From NCBI RefSeq assembly GCF_012985465.1, contig NZ_JAAQWN010000009.1, positions 124,001 to 188,000 of the forward strand: a stretch of DNA of 64,000 bases, read 5' to 3'. The stretch is from Pseudomonas sp. WS 5079 (GTDB lineage Bacteria; Pseudomonadota; Gammaproteobacteria; Pseudomonadales; Pseudomonadaceae). The position numbers were made by a program, and so were the translations under genes. The notes beneath the pieces were generated by a model that was not told the DNA's origin, did not search any database, and saw only the letters and a program-made list of their open reading frames with translations. Shown here piece by piece: positions 24,749 through 33,305 of this stretch; the first letter of the stretch is position 1; the number at the start of each line of letters is the position of its first letter.

Positions 24749-25777
24749 ATGAAAAAGCTGTTGCCTACTTCGACCGCTGGGAGCTTGCCTAAACCTTCCT
24801 GGCTTGCACAACCTGAAACGCTTTGGTCGCCCTGGAAATTGCAGGATGAAGAACTGGTTGAAGGTAAACAGGACGCTTTGCGCCTCGCCTTGCAGGAGCA
24901 GCAGTTGGCCGGCATTGATATCGTCAGTGATGGCGAACAGACCCGTCAGCATTTTGTGACGACCTTCATCGAGCATCTCGAAGGGGTCGATTTCGAGAAT
25001 CGTGAAACCGTCCGGATTCGTGATCGCTACGATGCCAGCGTGCCGACGGTTGTGGGTGCCGTTTCTCGGAAAAAGCCGGTATTCGTGGAAGACGCCAAAT
25101 TCTTGCGCCAGCAGACGAAGCAGCCAATTAAATGGGCCCTGCCCGGCCCCATGACGATGATTGACACCCTCTACGATGCTCACTACAAAAGCCGTGAAAA
25201 ACTGGCCTGGGAATTCGCGAAGATTCTCAATCAGGAGGCCAGAGAGCTGGAGGCTGCCGGGGTAGATATCATCCAGTTCGATGAGCCTGCATTCAACGTG
25301 TTTTTTGACGAGGTGAATGACTGGGGTGTGGCCACCTTGGAGCGAGCAATCGAAGGGCTCAAATGCGAAACCGCCGTGCATATTTGCTATGGCTATGGCA
25401 TCAAGGCCAACACCGACTGGAAAAAAACGCTGGGTTCGGAGTGGCGCCAGTATGAAGAAGCGTTCCCCAAGTTGCAGAAATCCAGCATCGATATCGTCTC
25501 GCTCGAATGTCACAACTCTCACGTCCCGATGGATCTGATCGAGCTCATCCGGGGTAAAAAAGTGATGGTGGGCGCCATTGATGTGGCAAACCATGCCATC
25601 GAGACGCCCGAGGAAGTCGCCAATACCCTACGCAAGGCACTTCAGTTCGTAGATGCCGACAAGCTCTATCCTTGCACCAACTGCGGCATGGCTCCGTTGC
25701 CTCGCCAGGTGGCAAGGGGCAAGTTGAATGCGTTGAGCGCAGGCGCAGAGATCATTCGAAAAGAGCTGTCGAACTAG
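24749..25777 (+). CDS. mesD: Folate-independent methionine synthase MesD
   Basis: A 342-residue protein related to the catalytic half of cobalamin-independent methionine synthase (MetE) but without its N-terminal half. It should methylate homocysteine from a donor other than methyl-tetrahydrofolate. The start is LLPTSTAGSLPKPSWL. Zinc ligands fit His211 and Cys213 in VHICYGYG and a Cys in PCTNCGMAPL (309 or 312). FDEPAF and the GDG-like ISDGEQTRQHF stretch are conserved. It sits between mesX and the flavin reductase, and the three form one operon. Confidence 0.92.
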   Translation: MKKLLPTSTAGSLPKPSWLAQPETLWSPWKLQDEELVEGKQDALRLALQEQQLAGIDIVSDGEQTRQHFVTTFIEHLEGVDFENRETVRIRDRYDASVPTVVGAVSRKKPVFVEDAKFLRQQTKQPIKWALPGPMTMIDTLYDAHYKSREKLAWEFAKILNQEARELEAAGVDIIQFDEPAFNVFFDEVNDWGVATLERAIEGLKCETAVHICYGYGIKANTDWKKTLGSEWRQYEEAFPKLQKSSIDIVSLECHNSHVPMDLIELIRGKKVMVGAIDVANHAIETPEEVANTLRKALQFVDADKLYPCTNCGMAPLPRQVARGKLNALSAGAEIIRKELSN

Positions 25778-25785
25778 GAACCGCG

Positions 25786-26307
25786 ATGTCACTCACTGCC
25801 ACTACCACTGCTACTTCCATCGAGCCCCTGAGCTTTCGTCAGGCGCTCGGGCACTACGCTTGCGGTATCACGGTGATTACTTCGCACACCGGTGATGAGC
25901 CGATTGGCTTTACTTGCCAGTCGTTTTATAGCGTATCGATGAACCCGCCACTGGTCTCGTTCAGCGTCATGTGCAGCTCGGCCAGCTATCCGAAGATTCG
26001 TGAGGCAGGTCGATTCGCAGTCAATATTCTGTCCGGTGAACAGGTTGGGATTTCCAACCAGTTCGCTCGTCGAGGCACGGATAAGTGGCATGGAATCGAA
26101 TGGCAGGAATCACCGCTAGGTAACCCCGTCATTGCCGACAGCCTGCACTGGCTCGACTGTGAAATCCACGCTGAGCACGTCGCAGGCGATCACGTGATAG
26201 TGATTGGTGAGGTGAAAGCCATGGATCTGCAAAAGGCCGATACCGCACAGCCATTGCTGTATTTCAAAGGGCAGTATCGCAACCTGGCGGCGCATGGCGC
26301 AGTTTGA
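25786..26307 (+). CDS. Flavin reductase (NADH:FMN/FAD oxidoreductase-like)
   Basis: A 173-residue protein of the flavin reductase-like split-barrel family: FRQALGHYACGITVITSHTGDEPIGFTCQSFYSVSMNPPLVSFSV is the hallmark N-terminal stretch. Such proteins reduce free flavin for partner monooxygenases. AGGAA 5 bases before the ATG at 25786 fixes the start; the longer frame upstream overlaps mesD. Its place 8 bases after mesD suggests it supplies reduced flavin to MesX. It closes the operon. Confidence 0.9.
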   Translation: MSLTATTTATSIEPLSFRQALGHYACGITVITSHTGDEPIGFTCQSFYSVSMNPPLVSFSVMCSSASYPKIREAGRFAVNILSGEQVGISNQFARRGTDKWHGIEWQESPLGNPVIADSLHWLDCEIHAEHVAGDHVIVIGEVKAMDLQKADTAQPLLYFKGQYRNLAAHGAV

Positions 26308-26461
26308 GCGACGAGGGTTTTCCTGCGTAAACGCACTGGCCACAAGCCACTGCGTTATGTTGCGTTAACGCACACTAGACACCTACAGCCCTGCGAGAGG
26401 GGTACGGGGCCAACTCGAAGTCGAATGCAAACGACTGGTCAAACGGGGTGCAACGTCCCAA

Positions 26462-27322
26462 TCAGCTTGCGGCCAACTCGAAAAACGCCTGAATCAAGCG
26501 CAACTCGCGGCGTCGTTCCATGCAGCCGAGCATGTGCTGGTTCAGCAGCCCATCGCCACGGATCGCAATCGCATGCACCCGCGGGTCCCGGCTGACTTCC
26601 ATGGAGGACACCACCCCCACCCCCAATTCGGCGGCCACCGCTTCCGCCACCGCTTCGCGGCTATCGAGTTCCAGCAACACCTTGGGCTGCACGCCGGCCT
26701 TGGCACACGCCTCGTCGAAAGTGCGGCGGGTGATGGAACTGGGCTCGCGCAGCACCATGATCACCTGGTCCAACTGCTCCAGGCGAATACCCGCCGGGTC
26801 CGCCAGCCACGGGTGGCCAGCCGGTACCAACGCGCAAATACGTGACTCGATCAAGGGTTGCAGGTGTACGCCCTTGCGCGGCTCGACTTCGGTCAACACC
26901 GCCACATCCGCATGCTCGGAGAGCAGCGCCGCCAGGGTTTCCTGGGCATTGCCCAGGCGCAGGTTGACGGTGATCCCCGGGTAACGGGCACGCAGCTTTG
27001 CCAACATCGGCATGACCATATGCGGGCCATCCGCCGCCACCTCCAGGCGTCCGGTGAGCAATTGGCGGTTGGCTTCGAGCAGGGTCTGCGCTTCATCCAC
27101 CAGGCCGAAGATGCTGCGGGTGATGGCCGCCAGCTTGATGCCCTCCTCCGTCAACTCCACGCGCCGCGCGGTACGCCGCAGCAGGGTGATCTGGTAGTGC
27201 TCTTCCAGCGCCTTGATATGCCCGGTCACGGCTGGCTGGCTGATAAACAGGCGCGCGGCGGCACGGGTAAAACTGCCGTCCCGGGCCACGGCGTCAAATG
27301 CACGGAGTTGGAAAAGATTCAT
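26462..27322 (-). CDS. LysR-family regulator of aminoethylphosphonate catabolism
   Basis: A 286-residue LysR-type regulator (MNLFQLRAFDAVARDGSFTRAAARLFISQPAVTGHIKALEE as HTH). It diverges from phnW with 112 bases between, which is the standard arrangement for the aminoethylphosphonate-associated LysR regulators. It should activate phnW-phnX in the presence of 2-aminoethylphosphonate or its product. It is paralogous to the LysR at 22584. The open frame extends 87 codons further upstream, but only this start fits the family. Confidence 0.9.
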   Translation of the reverse strand: MNLFQLRAFDAVARDGSFTRAAARLFISQPAVTGHIKALEEHYQITLLRRTARRVELTEEGIKLAAITRSIFGLVDEAQTLLEANRQLLTGRLEVAADGPHMVMPMLAKLRARYPGITVNLRLGNAQETLAALLSEHADVAVLTEVEPRKGVHLQPLIESRICALVPAGHPWLADPAGIRLEQLDQVIMVLREPSSITRRTFDEACAKAGVQPKVLLELDSREAVAEAVAAELGVGVVSSMEVSRDPRVHAIAIRGDGLLNQHMLGCMERRRELRLIQAFFELAAS

Positions 27323-27434
27323 AGCTATCGGCCTCACTGATGGCTGGCATAACAACAAACAATTTGATTGATGACAAGCCAAACTGCAATTTATGTCCCG
27401 TAGCGTCATCCCACTGCTTTGCGAGGACAAGAGA

Positions 27435-28544
27435 ATGAGTACTGCCGCGCCGATCCTGCTCACACCTGGGCCCCTGACCACCTCTGCCCGCACCCGCCAG
27501 GCGATGATGGTTGACTGGGGTTCGTGGGATGACCGCTTCAACCAACTGACCGCCAGCCTCTGCGAGCAACTGCTGGTGATCATTAACGGTGGCGACAGCC
27601 ATCACTGCGTGCCCTTGCAGGGCAGCGGCACGTTCGCCGTCGAAGCCGCCATCGGTACCCTGGTGCCCCGCGATGGCAAAGTGCTGGTGCTGATCAACGG
27701 CGCCTACGGCAAGCGCCTGGCGAAGATCTGCGAAGTGCTGGGCCGCCCGTTCAGCACCTTCGAGACCGCTGAGGACCAGCCCACCACCGCCGCCGATGTC
27801 GACCGCCTGTTGCAGGCTGACAGCAGCATCACCCATATCGCGCTGATCCACTGCGAAACCAGCACCGGCATCCTCAACCCGCTGCCGGAGATCGCCCAGG
27901 TCATCCAGCGCCATGGCAAGCGCCTGATCATCGACGCCATGAGCTCCTTTGGCGCGCTGCCCATCGACGCCGCCCAAGTGCCGTTTGACGCCCTGATCGC
28001 TGCCTCCGGCAAATGCCTGGAAGGCGTGCCCGGCATGGGTTTTGTCTTTGCCAAAAAAGACGCACTGGCCGCCGCCCAGGGCAACAGCCATTCCCTGGCC
28101 ATGGATTTGTTCGACCAGCACGCCTACATGGCCAAGACCGGGCAATGGCGCTTTACCCCGCCGACCCACGTGGTAGCCGCCCTGCATGAAGCGCTGCTGC
28201 AATACAACGAAGAAGGCGGCCTGCCAGCCCGTCACCAGCGCTATGCCGCCAACTGCCAGACGCTGCTGGACGGCATGGCCGACCTGGGTCTGCGCAGCTT
28301 CCTGCCGGCCGCGATCCAGGCGCCGATCATCGTCACCTTCCACGCGCCAAACGATCCGCGCTACCAGTTCAAGGACTTCTACGAGCGGGTCAAGGCCAAG
28401 GGTTTCATTCTGTATCCGGGCAAATTGACCCAGGTAGAAACCTTCCGCGTGGGCTGCATCGGTCACGTCAACCAGGCCGAGATGCAAGCGGCGGTGGCGG
28501 CGATTGCCCAGGCGCTGCAAGAGATGGAAGTGCTCGAAATCTGA
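27435..28544 (+). CDS. phnW: 2-aminoethylphosphonate:pyruvate transaminase
   Basis: A 369-residue class V PLP aminotransferase that converts 2-aminoethylphosphonate and pyruvate to phosphonoacetaldehyde and alanine. The start MSTAAPILLTPGPLTTS is typical; the 14 codons upstream are open but not conserved. The PLP lysine is Lys193 in AASGKCLEGVPGMGFV, and DAMSSFGALPID carries the PLP-binding Asp. A GAGGACAAGAGA ribosome binding stretch precedes the ATG. It is the first gene of phnW-phnX, giving carbon, nitrogen and phosphorus from the phosphonate. Confidence 0.96.
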   Translation: MSTAAPILLTPGPLTTSARTRQAMMVDWGSWDDRFNQLTASLCEQLLVIINGGDSHHCVPLQGSGTFAVEAAIGTLVPRDGKVLVLINGAYGKRLAKICEVLGRPFSTFETAEDQPTTAADVDRLLQADSSITHIALIHCETSTGILNPLPEIAQVIQRHGKRLIIDAMSSFGALPIDAAQVPFDALIAASGKCLEGVPGMGFVFAKKDALAAAQGNSHSLAMDLFDQHAYMAKTGQWRFTPPTHVVAALHEALLQYNEEGGLPARHQRYAANCQTLLDGMADLGLRSFLPAAIQAPIIVTFHAPNDPRYQFKDFYERVKAKGFILYPGKLTQVETFRVGCIGHVNQAEMQAAVAAIAQALQEMEVLEI

Positions 28545-28573
28545 CTCCCTTCGGCGATGGGGCCTTCAGGGCC

Positions 28574-28600
28574 GCTATCGCCGGCAAGCCGGTTCCTACA
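28574..28600. repeat. Single REP-like element between phnW and phnX
   Basis: GCTATCGCCGGCAAGCCGGT followed by TCCTACA is a solitary REP of the GTAGGAACCGGCTTGCC type. It lies inside the phn operon, where it may trim or stabilise the transcript between the two genes. Confidence 0.75.
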
Positions 28601-28622
28601 CATTATTTACAGGATTTGAACC

Positions 28623-29450
28623 ATGAACTATCAGAACCCCAACACCCTGCAGGCCGCCATCCTTGATTGGGCCGGTACCGTGGTCGACTTTGGCTCCTTT
28701 GCCCCCACGCAGATTTTTGTCGAGGCGTTTGCCGAGTTCGACGTGCAGGTTTCCATCGAAGAAGCCCGTGGCCCGATGGGCATGGGCAAGTGGGACCACA
28801 TCCGCACCCTGTGTGATCAGCCGCAAGTGGCCGAGCGCTATCGCAAGGCCTTCGGCCGCACACCGACCGACGATGACGTGACCGCCATCTACGAGCGCTT
28901 CATGCCGTTGCAGATCGAGAAGATCGCCGAACACTCGGCGCTGATTCCCGGCGCCCTGGAGACCATCGCCGCGCTGCGTGCGCAAGGGATCAAGATCGGC
29001 TCCTGCTCCGGCTACCCCAAGCAAGTGATGGACAAGGTGGTCGAACTGGCGGCTACCAACGGCTACATCGCCGACCATGTTGTCGCCACCGACGAAGTGC
29101 CCAATGGCCGCCCATGGCCGGCCCAGGCCCTGGCCAACGTGATCGCCCTGGGCGTCGATGACGTGGCGGCCTGCGTGAAGATCGACGATACCGTGCCGGG
29201 CATCCTCGAAGGCCGCCGCGCCGGCATGTGGACCGTGGCGCTGACCTGCTCGGGCAACGCCCTGGGCCTGACCTACGAGCAGTTCCGCGCCCTGGACCCG
29301 GCGACCCTGGCCAGCGAACGCAAGCGTATCGAAACGATGTTCGCCGGCTCGCGCCCGCACTACCTGATCGACACGATCACCGACCTGCCCGGCGTGATCG
29401 CCGACATCAATCAGCGCCTGGCACGTGGTGAAATGCCGCAAAGCGCCTGA
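28623..29450 (+). CDS. phnX: Phosphonoacetaldehyde hydrolase (phosphonatase)
   Basis: A 275-residue HAD-superfamily enzyme that breaks the C-P bond of phosphonoacetaldehyde to acetaldehyde and phosphate. The nucleophile is Asp15 in ILDWAGTVVDFG, and the Schiff-base lysine is Lys56 in GPMGMGKWDHI. SCSGYPKQVM and KIDDTVPGILEG complete the HAD motifs. It is full length and lies 78 bases after phnW. Together they form the complete 2-aminoethylphosphonate degradation pathway. Confidence 0.97.
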   Translation: MNYQNPNTLQAAILDWAGTVVDFGSFAPTQIFVEAFAEFDVQVSIEEARGPMGMGKWDHIRTLCDQPQVAERYRKAFGRTPTDDDVTAIYERFMPLQIEKIAEHSALIPGALETIAALRAQGIKIGSCSGYPKQVMDKVVELAATNGYIADHVVATDEVPNGRPWPAQALANVIALGVDDVAACVKIDDTVPGILEGRRAGMWTVALTCSGNALGLTYEQFRALDPATLASERKRIETMFAGSRPHYLIDTITDLPGVIADINQRLARGEMPQSA

Positions 29451-29564
29451 TCGAGATCAATACATCGCCCCTCACTCGGGCAAACCTTGCATAACAGGTT
29501 TAGGCTTTAGGGACTCCGTCGCCAAAGAACGGAGGTTTGCCCCTGATGAGTGAGGAAAGACGCG

Positions 29565-30110
29565 ATGCCGTGGAAAAACAGCGAGTCCCGTTACAGTACG
29601 ATGTCCATCGCCTTGCACTGGCTGATGCTAGTGCTGCTGGTGGCGGTCTACGTCACCATTGAATTTCGCGGGATTTTCCCCAAAGGCAGTGGCGGACGCA
29701 CGTTAATCAAGGAACTGCACTTCATGTTCGGCCTGACCGTATTCGTACTGGTCTGGCTGCGCCTGTTTGCCCGCAGCCTTGGCGTGGCGCCGAAGATTTT
29801 GCCCGCGCCGCCGCAATGGCAAGCGCTACTGGCGACCTTGATGCACATGGCGTTGTATGTGTTCATGATCGGCATGCCGATCTTTGGCTGGCTGATTGTC
29901 AGTGCCGAAGGGCATTCGGTGTGGTTCTACGGGATCGAGTTGCCACCGCTGATCGGTGAAAACAAGGACCTGGCCAAGCAGATCGAAGGCTGGCACGTAT
30001 TGGGCGGCACCATCGGCTACTGGCTGATCGGCCTGCATGCGGCGGCGGGTCTGTACCACCACTACTTCATGCGGGATAACACCGTGTTGCGCATGTTGCC
30101 CAAGCGTTAA
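29565..30110 (+). CDS. Cytochrome b561
   Basis: A 181-residue four-helix cytochrome b561 (NSESRYSTMSIALHWLMLVLLVAVYVTIEFRGIFPKG is the usual N-terminus). Likely haem histidines are in ALHWLM, ELHFMFGL, LMHMALY and GLHAAAGLYHHYF. AGGAAA 6 bases upstream supports ATG at 29565 over a GTG five codons earlier. It probably oxidises quinol or reduces superoxide at the inner membrane. It is a single gene, and its stop overlaps the convergent desulfhydrase gene by 4 bases. Confidence 0.92.
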   Translation: MPWKNSESRYSTMSIALHWLMLVLLVAVYVTIEFRGIFPKGSGGRTLIKELHFMFGLTVFVLVWLRLFARSLGVAPKILPAPPQWQALLATLMHMALYVFMIGMPIFGWLIVSAEGHSVWFYGIELPPLIGENKDLAKQIEGWHVLGGTIGYWLIGLHAAAGLYHHYFMRDNTVLRMLPKR

Positions 30111-30997
30111 TCCACAAAACCCCGGCGGCCCTGCAAGCCGCCGGTGTGCACAAAGACCAGGCGAGTGCCGGGGGCAAAGCGCCCGGCCTCGATCTGCTGC
30201 TTGAGCGCCAGCAGCGCCTTGCCGGTATAGAGCGGCTCCAGGGGCAAGCCACTGGCCTGCTGCGTGGCGTCGATGAAGGCCAGCAATGGCGGGTCGACTT
30301 TCGCAAAACCGCCACGACTGGCGTCCAACAGTTCATACCCGCCCTGCACGATGGCCCGCACGTTCTGCACGACACCGTGGTCATCCGGCACCGCCATGGC
30401 CCCGTAAACAGGATGCGCGCCCGCCTCCGCCAGCACCAAACCCGCCAGGGTGGTACCGGTGCCGGCTGCCAGCCACCAGGCGTCGTAGTCGGCCCACCCC
30501 AAGGCGGGCAACTGCCTGCGCACCTGCTCGACCAACACGCCACAGCCCAACGCCCCGGTCATGGCGCCGCCGCCCTCGGGTACGGGATGCAGGTGCGGAT
30601 ACCGCTCGCGCCAGGGCAACCAGAAGTCCGGCGCATGACGCGCACGGTAACCGCCGTAGCCCAGCCAGTGCAGTTGCATGCCGAAGGCTTGCAGGTCGAG
30701 GACCGTCGGGGTGTCTTGCGGGTGCCCGCGCAACAGGCCGACGGTGGCAAAACCGAAGCGTTTGCCGGCCGCCGCCAGGGCATGCAGATGGTTGGAGTAG
30801 GCGCCGCCCAGGCTGATGATGCCGCTGGCACCCGCCTGTCGCGCCTGGGCCAGGTGCCCGGTGAGCTTGAACCACTTGTTGCCGCTGATCAGCGGGTCGA
30901 TGCGGTCCAGGCGCAGCACGGCCACCTCGACCCCGTTCAGCCAATCCAACTGCAAGGGTTCAAGGGGCGCGTGGGGAAGCCAATCGAAAGGACCCAT
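30107..30997 (-). CDS. D-cysteine desulfhydrase / ACC deaminase-like PLP enzyme
   Basis: A 296-residue fold-type II PLP protein. The PLP lysine is in DPLISGNKWFKL, and SLGGAYSNHLHALAAAGKR and AAGTGTTLAGLV (phosphate loop) follow. Homologues are annotated as 1-aminocyclopropane-1-carboxylate deaminase or D-cysteine desulfhydrase; sequence alone does not separate them here, and the desulfhydrase is more usual in this short subfamily. It is a single gene with no operon partner, next to the fadH terminator. Confidence 0.87.
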   Translation of the reverse strand: MGPFDWLPHAPLEPLQLDWLNGVEVAVLRLDRIDPLISGNKWFKLTGHLAQARQAGASGIISLGGAYSNHLHALAAAGKRFGFATVGLLRGHPQDTPTVLDLQAFGMQLHWLGYGGYRARHAPDFWLPWRERYPHLHPVPEGGGAMTGALGCGVLVEQVRRQLPALGWADYDAWWLAAGTGTTLAGLVLAEAGAHPVYGAMAVPDDHGVVQNVRAIVQGGYELLDASRGGFAKVDPPLLAFIDATQQASGLPLEPLYTGKALLALKQQIEAGRFAPGTRLVFVHTGGLQGRRGFVD

Positions 30998-31013
30998 CAG
31001 GGCACGTCTGCAT

Positions 31014-31045
31014 GAAAAAAGGGGCGGTAGTCTAACACCGCCCCT
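31014..31045 (-). terminator. fadH intrinsic terminator
   Basis: On the minus strand the stem GGGGCGGT/ACCGCCCC is followed by a run of T, 10 bases after the fadH stop. It ends the fadH transcript before the desulfhydrase gene. Confidence 0.85.
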
Positions 31046-31054
31046 GCGCGGCCC

Positions 31055-33094
31055 TTACAACTCGGCGGCCAGGCGCGAGCCCTGGTTGATGGCGCGCTTG
31101 GCATCCAGCTCGGCGGCCACGTCGGCACCGCCGATCAGGTGCACGTTCTGGCCAGCGGCGACCAGGCCGTCCTGCAGTTCGCGCAGCGGGTCCTGGCCGG
31201 CGCAGATCACAATGTTGTCCACCGCCAGCACCTGCGGCTCGCCCTCGGCACCAATACGGATATGCAGGCCCTCATCGTCGATCTTCAGGTATTCAACGCT
31301 ATTGAGCATCTGCACCTGCTTGTTCTTCAGGCCGGTACGGTGGATCCAGCCGGTGGTCTTGCCCAGGCCGTCGCCAACCTTGGAAGCCTTGCGCTGCAAC
31401 AGGTAAACCTCGCGCGCCGGAGCGTGGGGCTGGGGTTTGATCCCGGCCACGCCGCCGCGGGCCTGCAATAGGGTGTCGATGCCCCACTCCTTCCAGAACG
31501 CTTCGCGGTCCAGGCTGGTGGACACGCCCTGGTGCACGAGGAACTCCGACACGTCAAAGCCGATACCACCGGCGCCGATCACGGCAACGCGCTTGCCCAC
31601 CGGCTTGCGCTGCAGGAGCACGTCCAGGTAGCTGAGCACCTTGGGGTTTTCCACGCCAGGAATCGCCGGGGTACGCGGCGCAATACCGGTGGCGAGGATG
31701 ATCTCGTCATAACCGCCGGCCACCAGTTGCGCCACATCCACCCGGGTGTTGAGGCACAGCTCGACATGGGTGGTCTGCAGCTTGCGCTTGAAGTACCGCA
31801 GGGTTTCAAAAAACTCTTCCTTGCCCGGCACGCGCTTGGCCACGTTGAACTGGCCGCCGATCTCGCTGGCCGAATCGAACAGGGTCACCTGGTGCCCGCG
31901 CTCCGCCGCCACGGTGGCAGCGGCCAGTCCGGCTGGGCCGGCGCCGACTACGGCGATTTTCTTGATCTGCTGGACCGGCAGGTAATTGAGCTCGGTCTCG
32001 TAGCAGGCGCGCGGGTTGACCAGGCAGGTGGTCAACTTGCCGCCGAAGGTGTGGTCCAGGCAGGCCTGGTTGCAGCCGATGCAGGTATTGATCTCATCGG
32101 CGCGCCCAGCGGCGGCCTTGTTGACGAACTCCGGGTCGGCGAGGAACGGCCGGGCCATGGACACCATGTCGGCATCGCCCTCGGCGAGGATCTGCTCGGC
32201 CACTTCCGGGGTGTTGATACGGTTGGTGGTGATCAACGGGATCTGCACCGCGCCACGCAGCTTGGCCGTGACTTTACTGAACGCACCGCGCGGCACCTTG
32301 GTGGCGATGGTCGGGATGCGCGCTTCGTGCCAGCCGATACCGGTATTGATAATCGTCGCGCCCGCCTGTTCGATGGCCTTGGCCAACTGGACGATTTCTT
32401 CCCAGGTGCTGCCGCCCTCCACCAGGTCGAGCATCGACAGGCGGAAGATGATGATGAAATTCGGCCCCACGGCTTCGCGCACCCGGCGCACGATTTCCAC
32501 CGGCAGGCGCATGCGGTTCTCGTAGGCGCCGCCCCAGCGGTCGGTGCGGTGGTTGGTGTGGGCGGCGAGGAACTGGTTAATGAAATAACCTTCGGACCCC
32601 ATGATTTCGACGCCGTCGTACTCGGCGACCTGGGCCAATACCGAGCAGGTGACAAAGTCGCTGATCTGCTTCTCGATGCCTTCCTCGTCCAGCTCCTTGG
32701 GCTTGAACGGGTTGATCGGCGCCTGGATCGCGCTGGGGGCGACCTGCTTGGGGCTGTAGGCATAACGCCCCGCGTGGAGGATCTGCATGCAGATCTTGCC
32801 ACCGGCCTCGTGCACGGCCTGGGTGACGATCTTGTGCTTGAGCGCCTCGGCTTCGGTGGTCAGCTTGGCTGCCCCGGAGTACACCCCGCCTTCATCGTTC
32901 GGGCCAATACCGCCGGTGACCATCAGGCCCACGCCGCCACGGGCGCGCTCGGCAAAATACGCCGCCATGCGCTCGAAGCCGCCAGGTTTTTCTTCAAGGC
33001 CGGTGTGCATCGAACCCATCAGGGTGCGATTGCGCAAGGTGGTAAAACCCAGGTCCAACGGGGCCAGCAGGTGCGGGTAGGCAGCAGCGGTCAT
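31055..33094 (-). CDS. fadH: 2,4-dienoyl-CoA reductase (NADPH)
   Basis: A 679-residue iron-sulfur flavoprotein for beta-oxidation of unsaturated fatty acids. Order: FMN-binding TIM barrel of the old yellow enzyme type (about 1-340, LLAPLDLGFTTLRNRTLMGSMHTGLEE), a four-cysteine 4Fe-4S cluster in CIGCNQACLDHTFGG and CLVNPRAC, then an FAD/NADPH domain with VVGAGPAGLAAATVA and VIGAGGIGFDVSEFL. The start MTAAAYPHLL is canonical. It is full length and monocistronic. Confidence 0.96.
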   Translation of the reverse strand: MTAAAYPHLLAPLDLGFTTLRNRTLMGSMHTGLEEKPGGFERMAAYFAERARGGVGLMVTGGIGPNDEGGVYSGAAKLTTEAEALKHKIVTQAVHEAGGKICMQILHAGRYAYSPKQVAPSAIQAPINPFKPKELDEEGIEKQISDFVTCSVLAQVAEYDGVEIMGSEGYFINQFLAAHTNHRTDRWGGAYENRMRLPVEIVRRVREAVGPNFIIIFRLSMLDLVEGGSTWEEIVQLAKAIEQAGATIINTGIGWHEARIPTIATKVPRGAFSKVTAKLRGAVQIPLITTNRINTPEVAEQILAEGDADMVSMARPFLADPEFVNKAAAGRADEINTCIGCNQACLDHTFGGKLTTCLVNPRACYETELNYLPVQQIKKIAVVGAGPAGLAAATVAAERGHQVTLFDSASEIGGQFNVAKRVPGKEEFFETLRYFKRKLQTTHVELCLNTRVDVAQLVAGGYDEIILATGIAPRTPAIPGVENPKVLSYLDVLLQRKPVGKRVAVIGAGGIGFDVSEFLVHQGVSTSLDREAFWKEWGIDTLLQARGGVAGIKPQPHAPAREVYLLQRKASKVGDGLGKTTGWIHRTGLKNKQVQMLNSVEYLKIDDEGLHIRIGAEGEPQVLAVDNIVICAGQDPLRELQDGLVAAGQNVHLIGGADVAAELDAKRAINQGSRLAAEL

Positions 33095-33305
33095 GGTACA
33101 GCTCCACAACGGATCATCACGGGACGTGACAGGCTCGAATGGCCGGCCATCGGTTTATGTTCCACAGACTAAGAGCCACGCCTTTAGCGCTCAATGACTG
33201 AAACTGACAACTTATTGATCCAAATGCGCAACGCCCCTTGGCAAGCGTGGCGACGCGCCCTACCCTAGGGGCGAACCCTGCACACGGCCTGTTGTCTGTT
33301 CCCCC

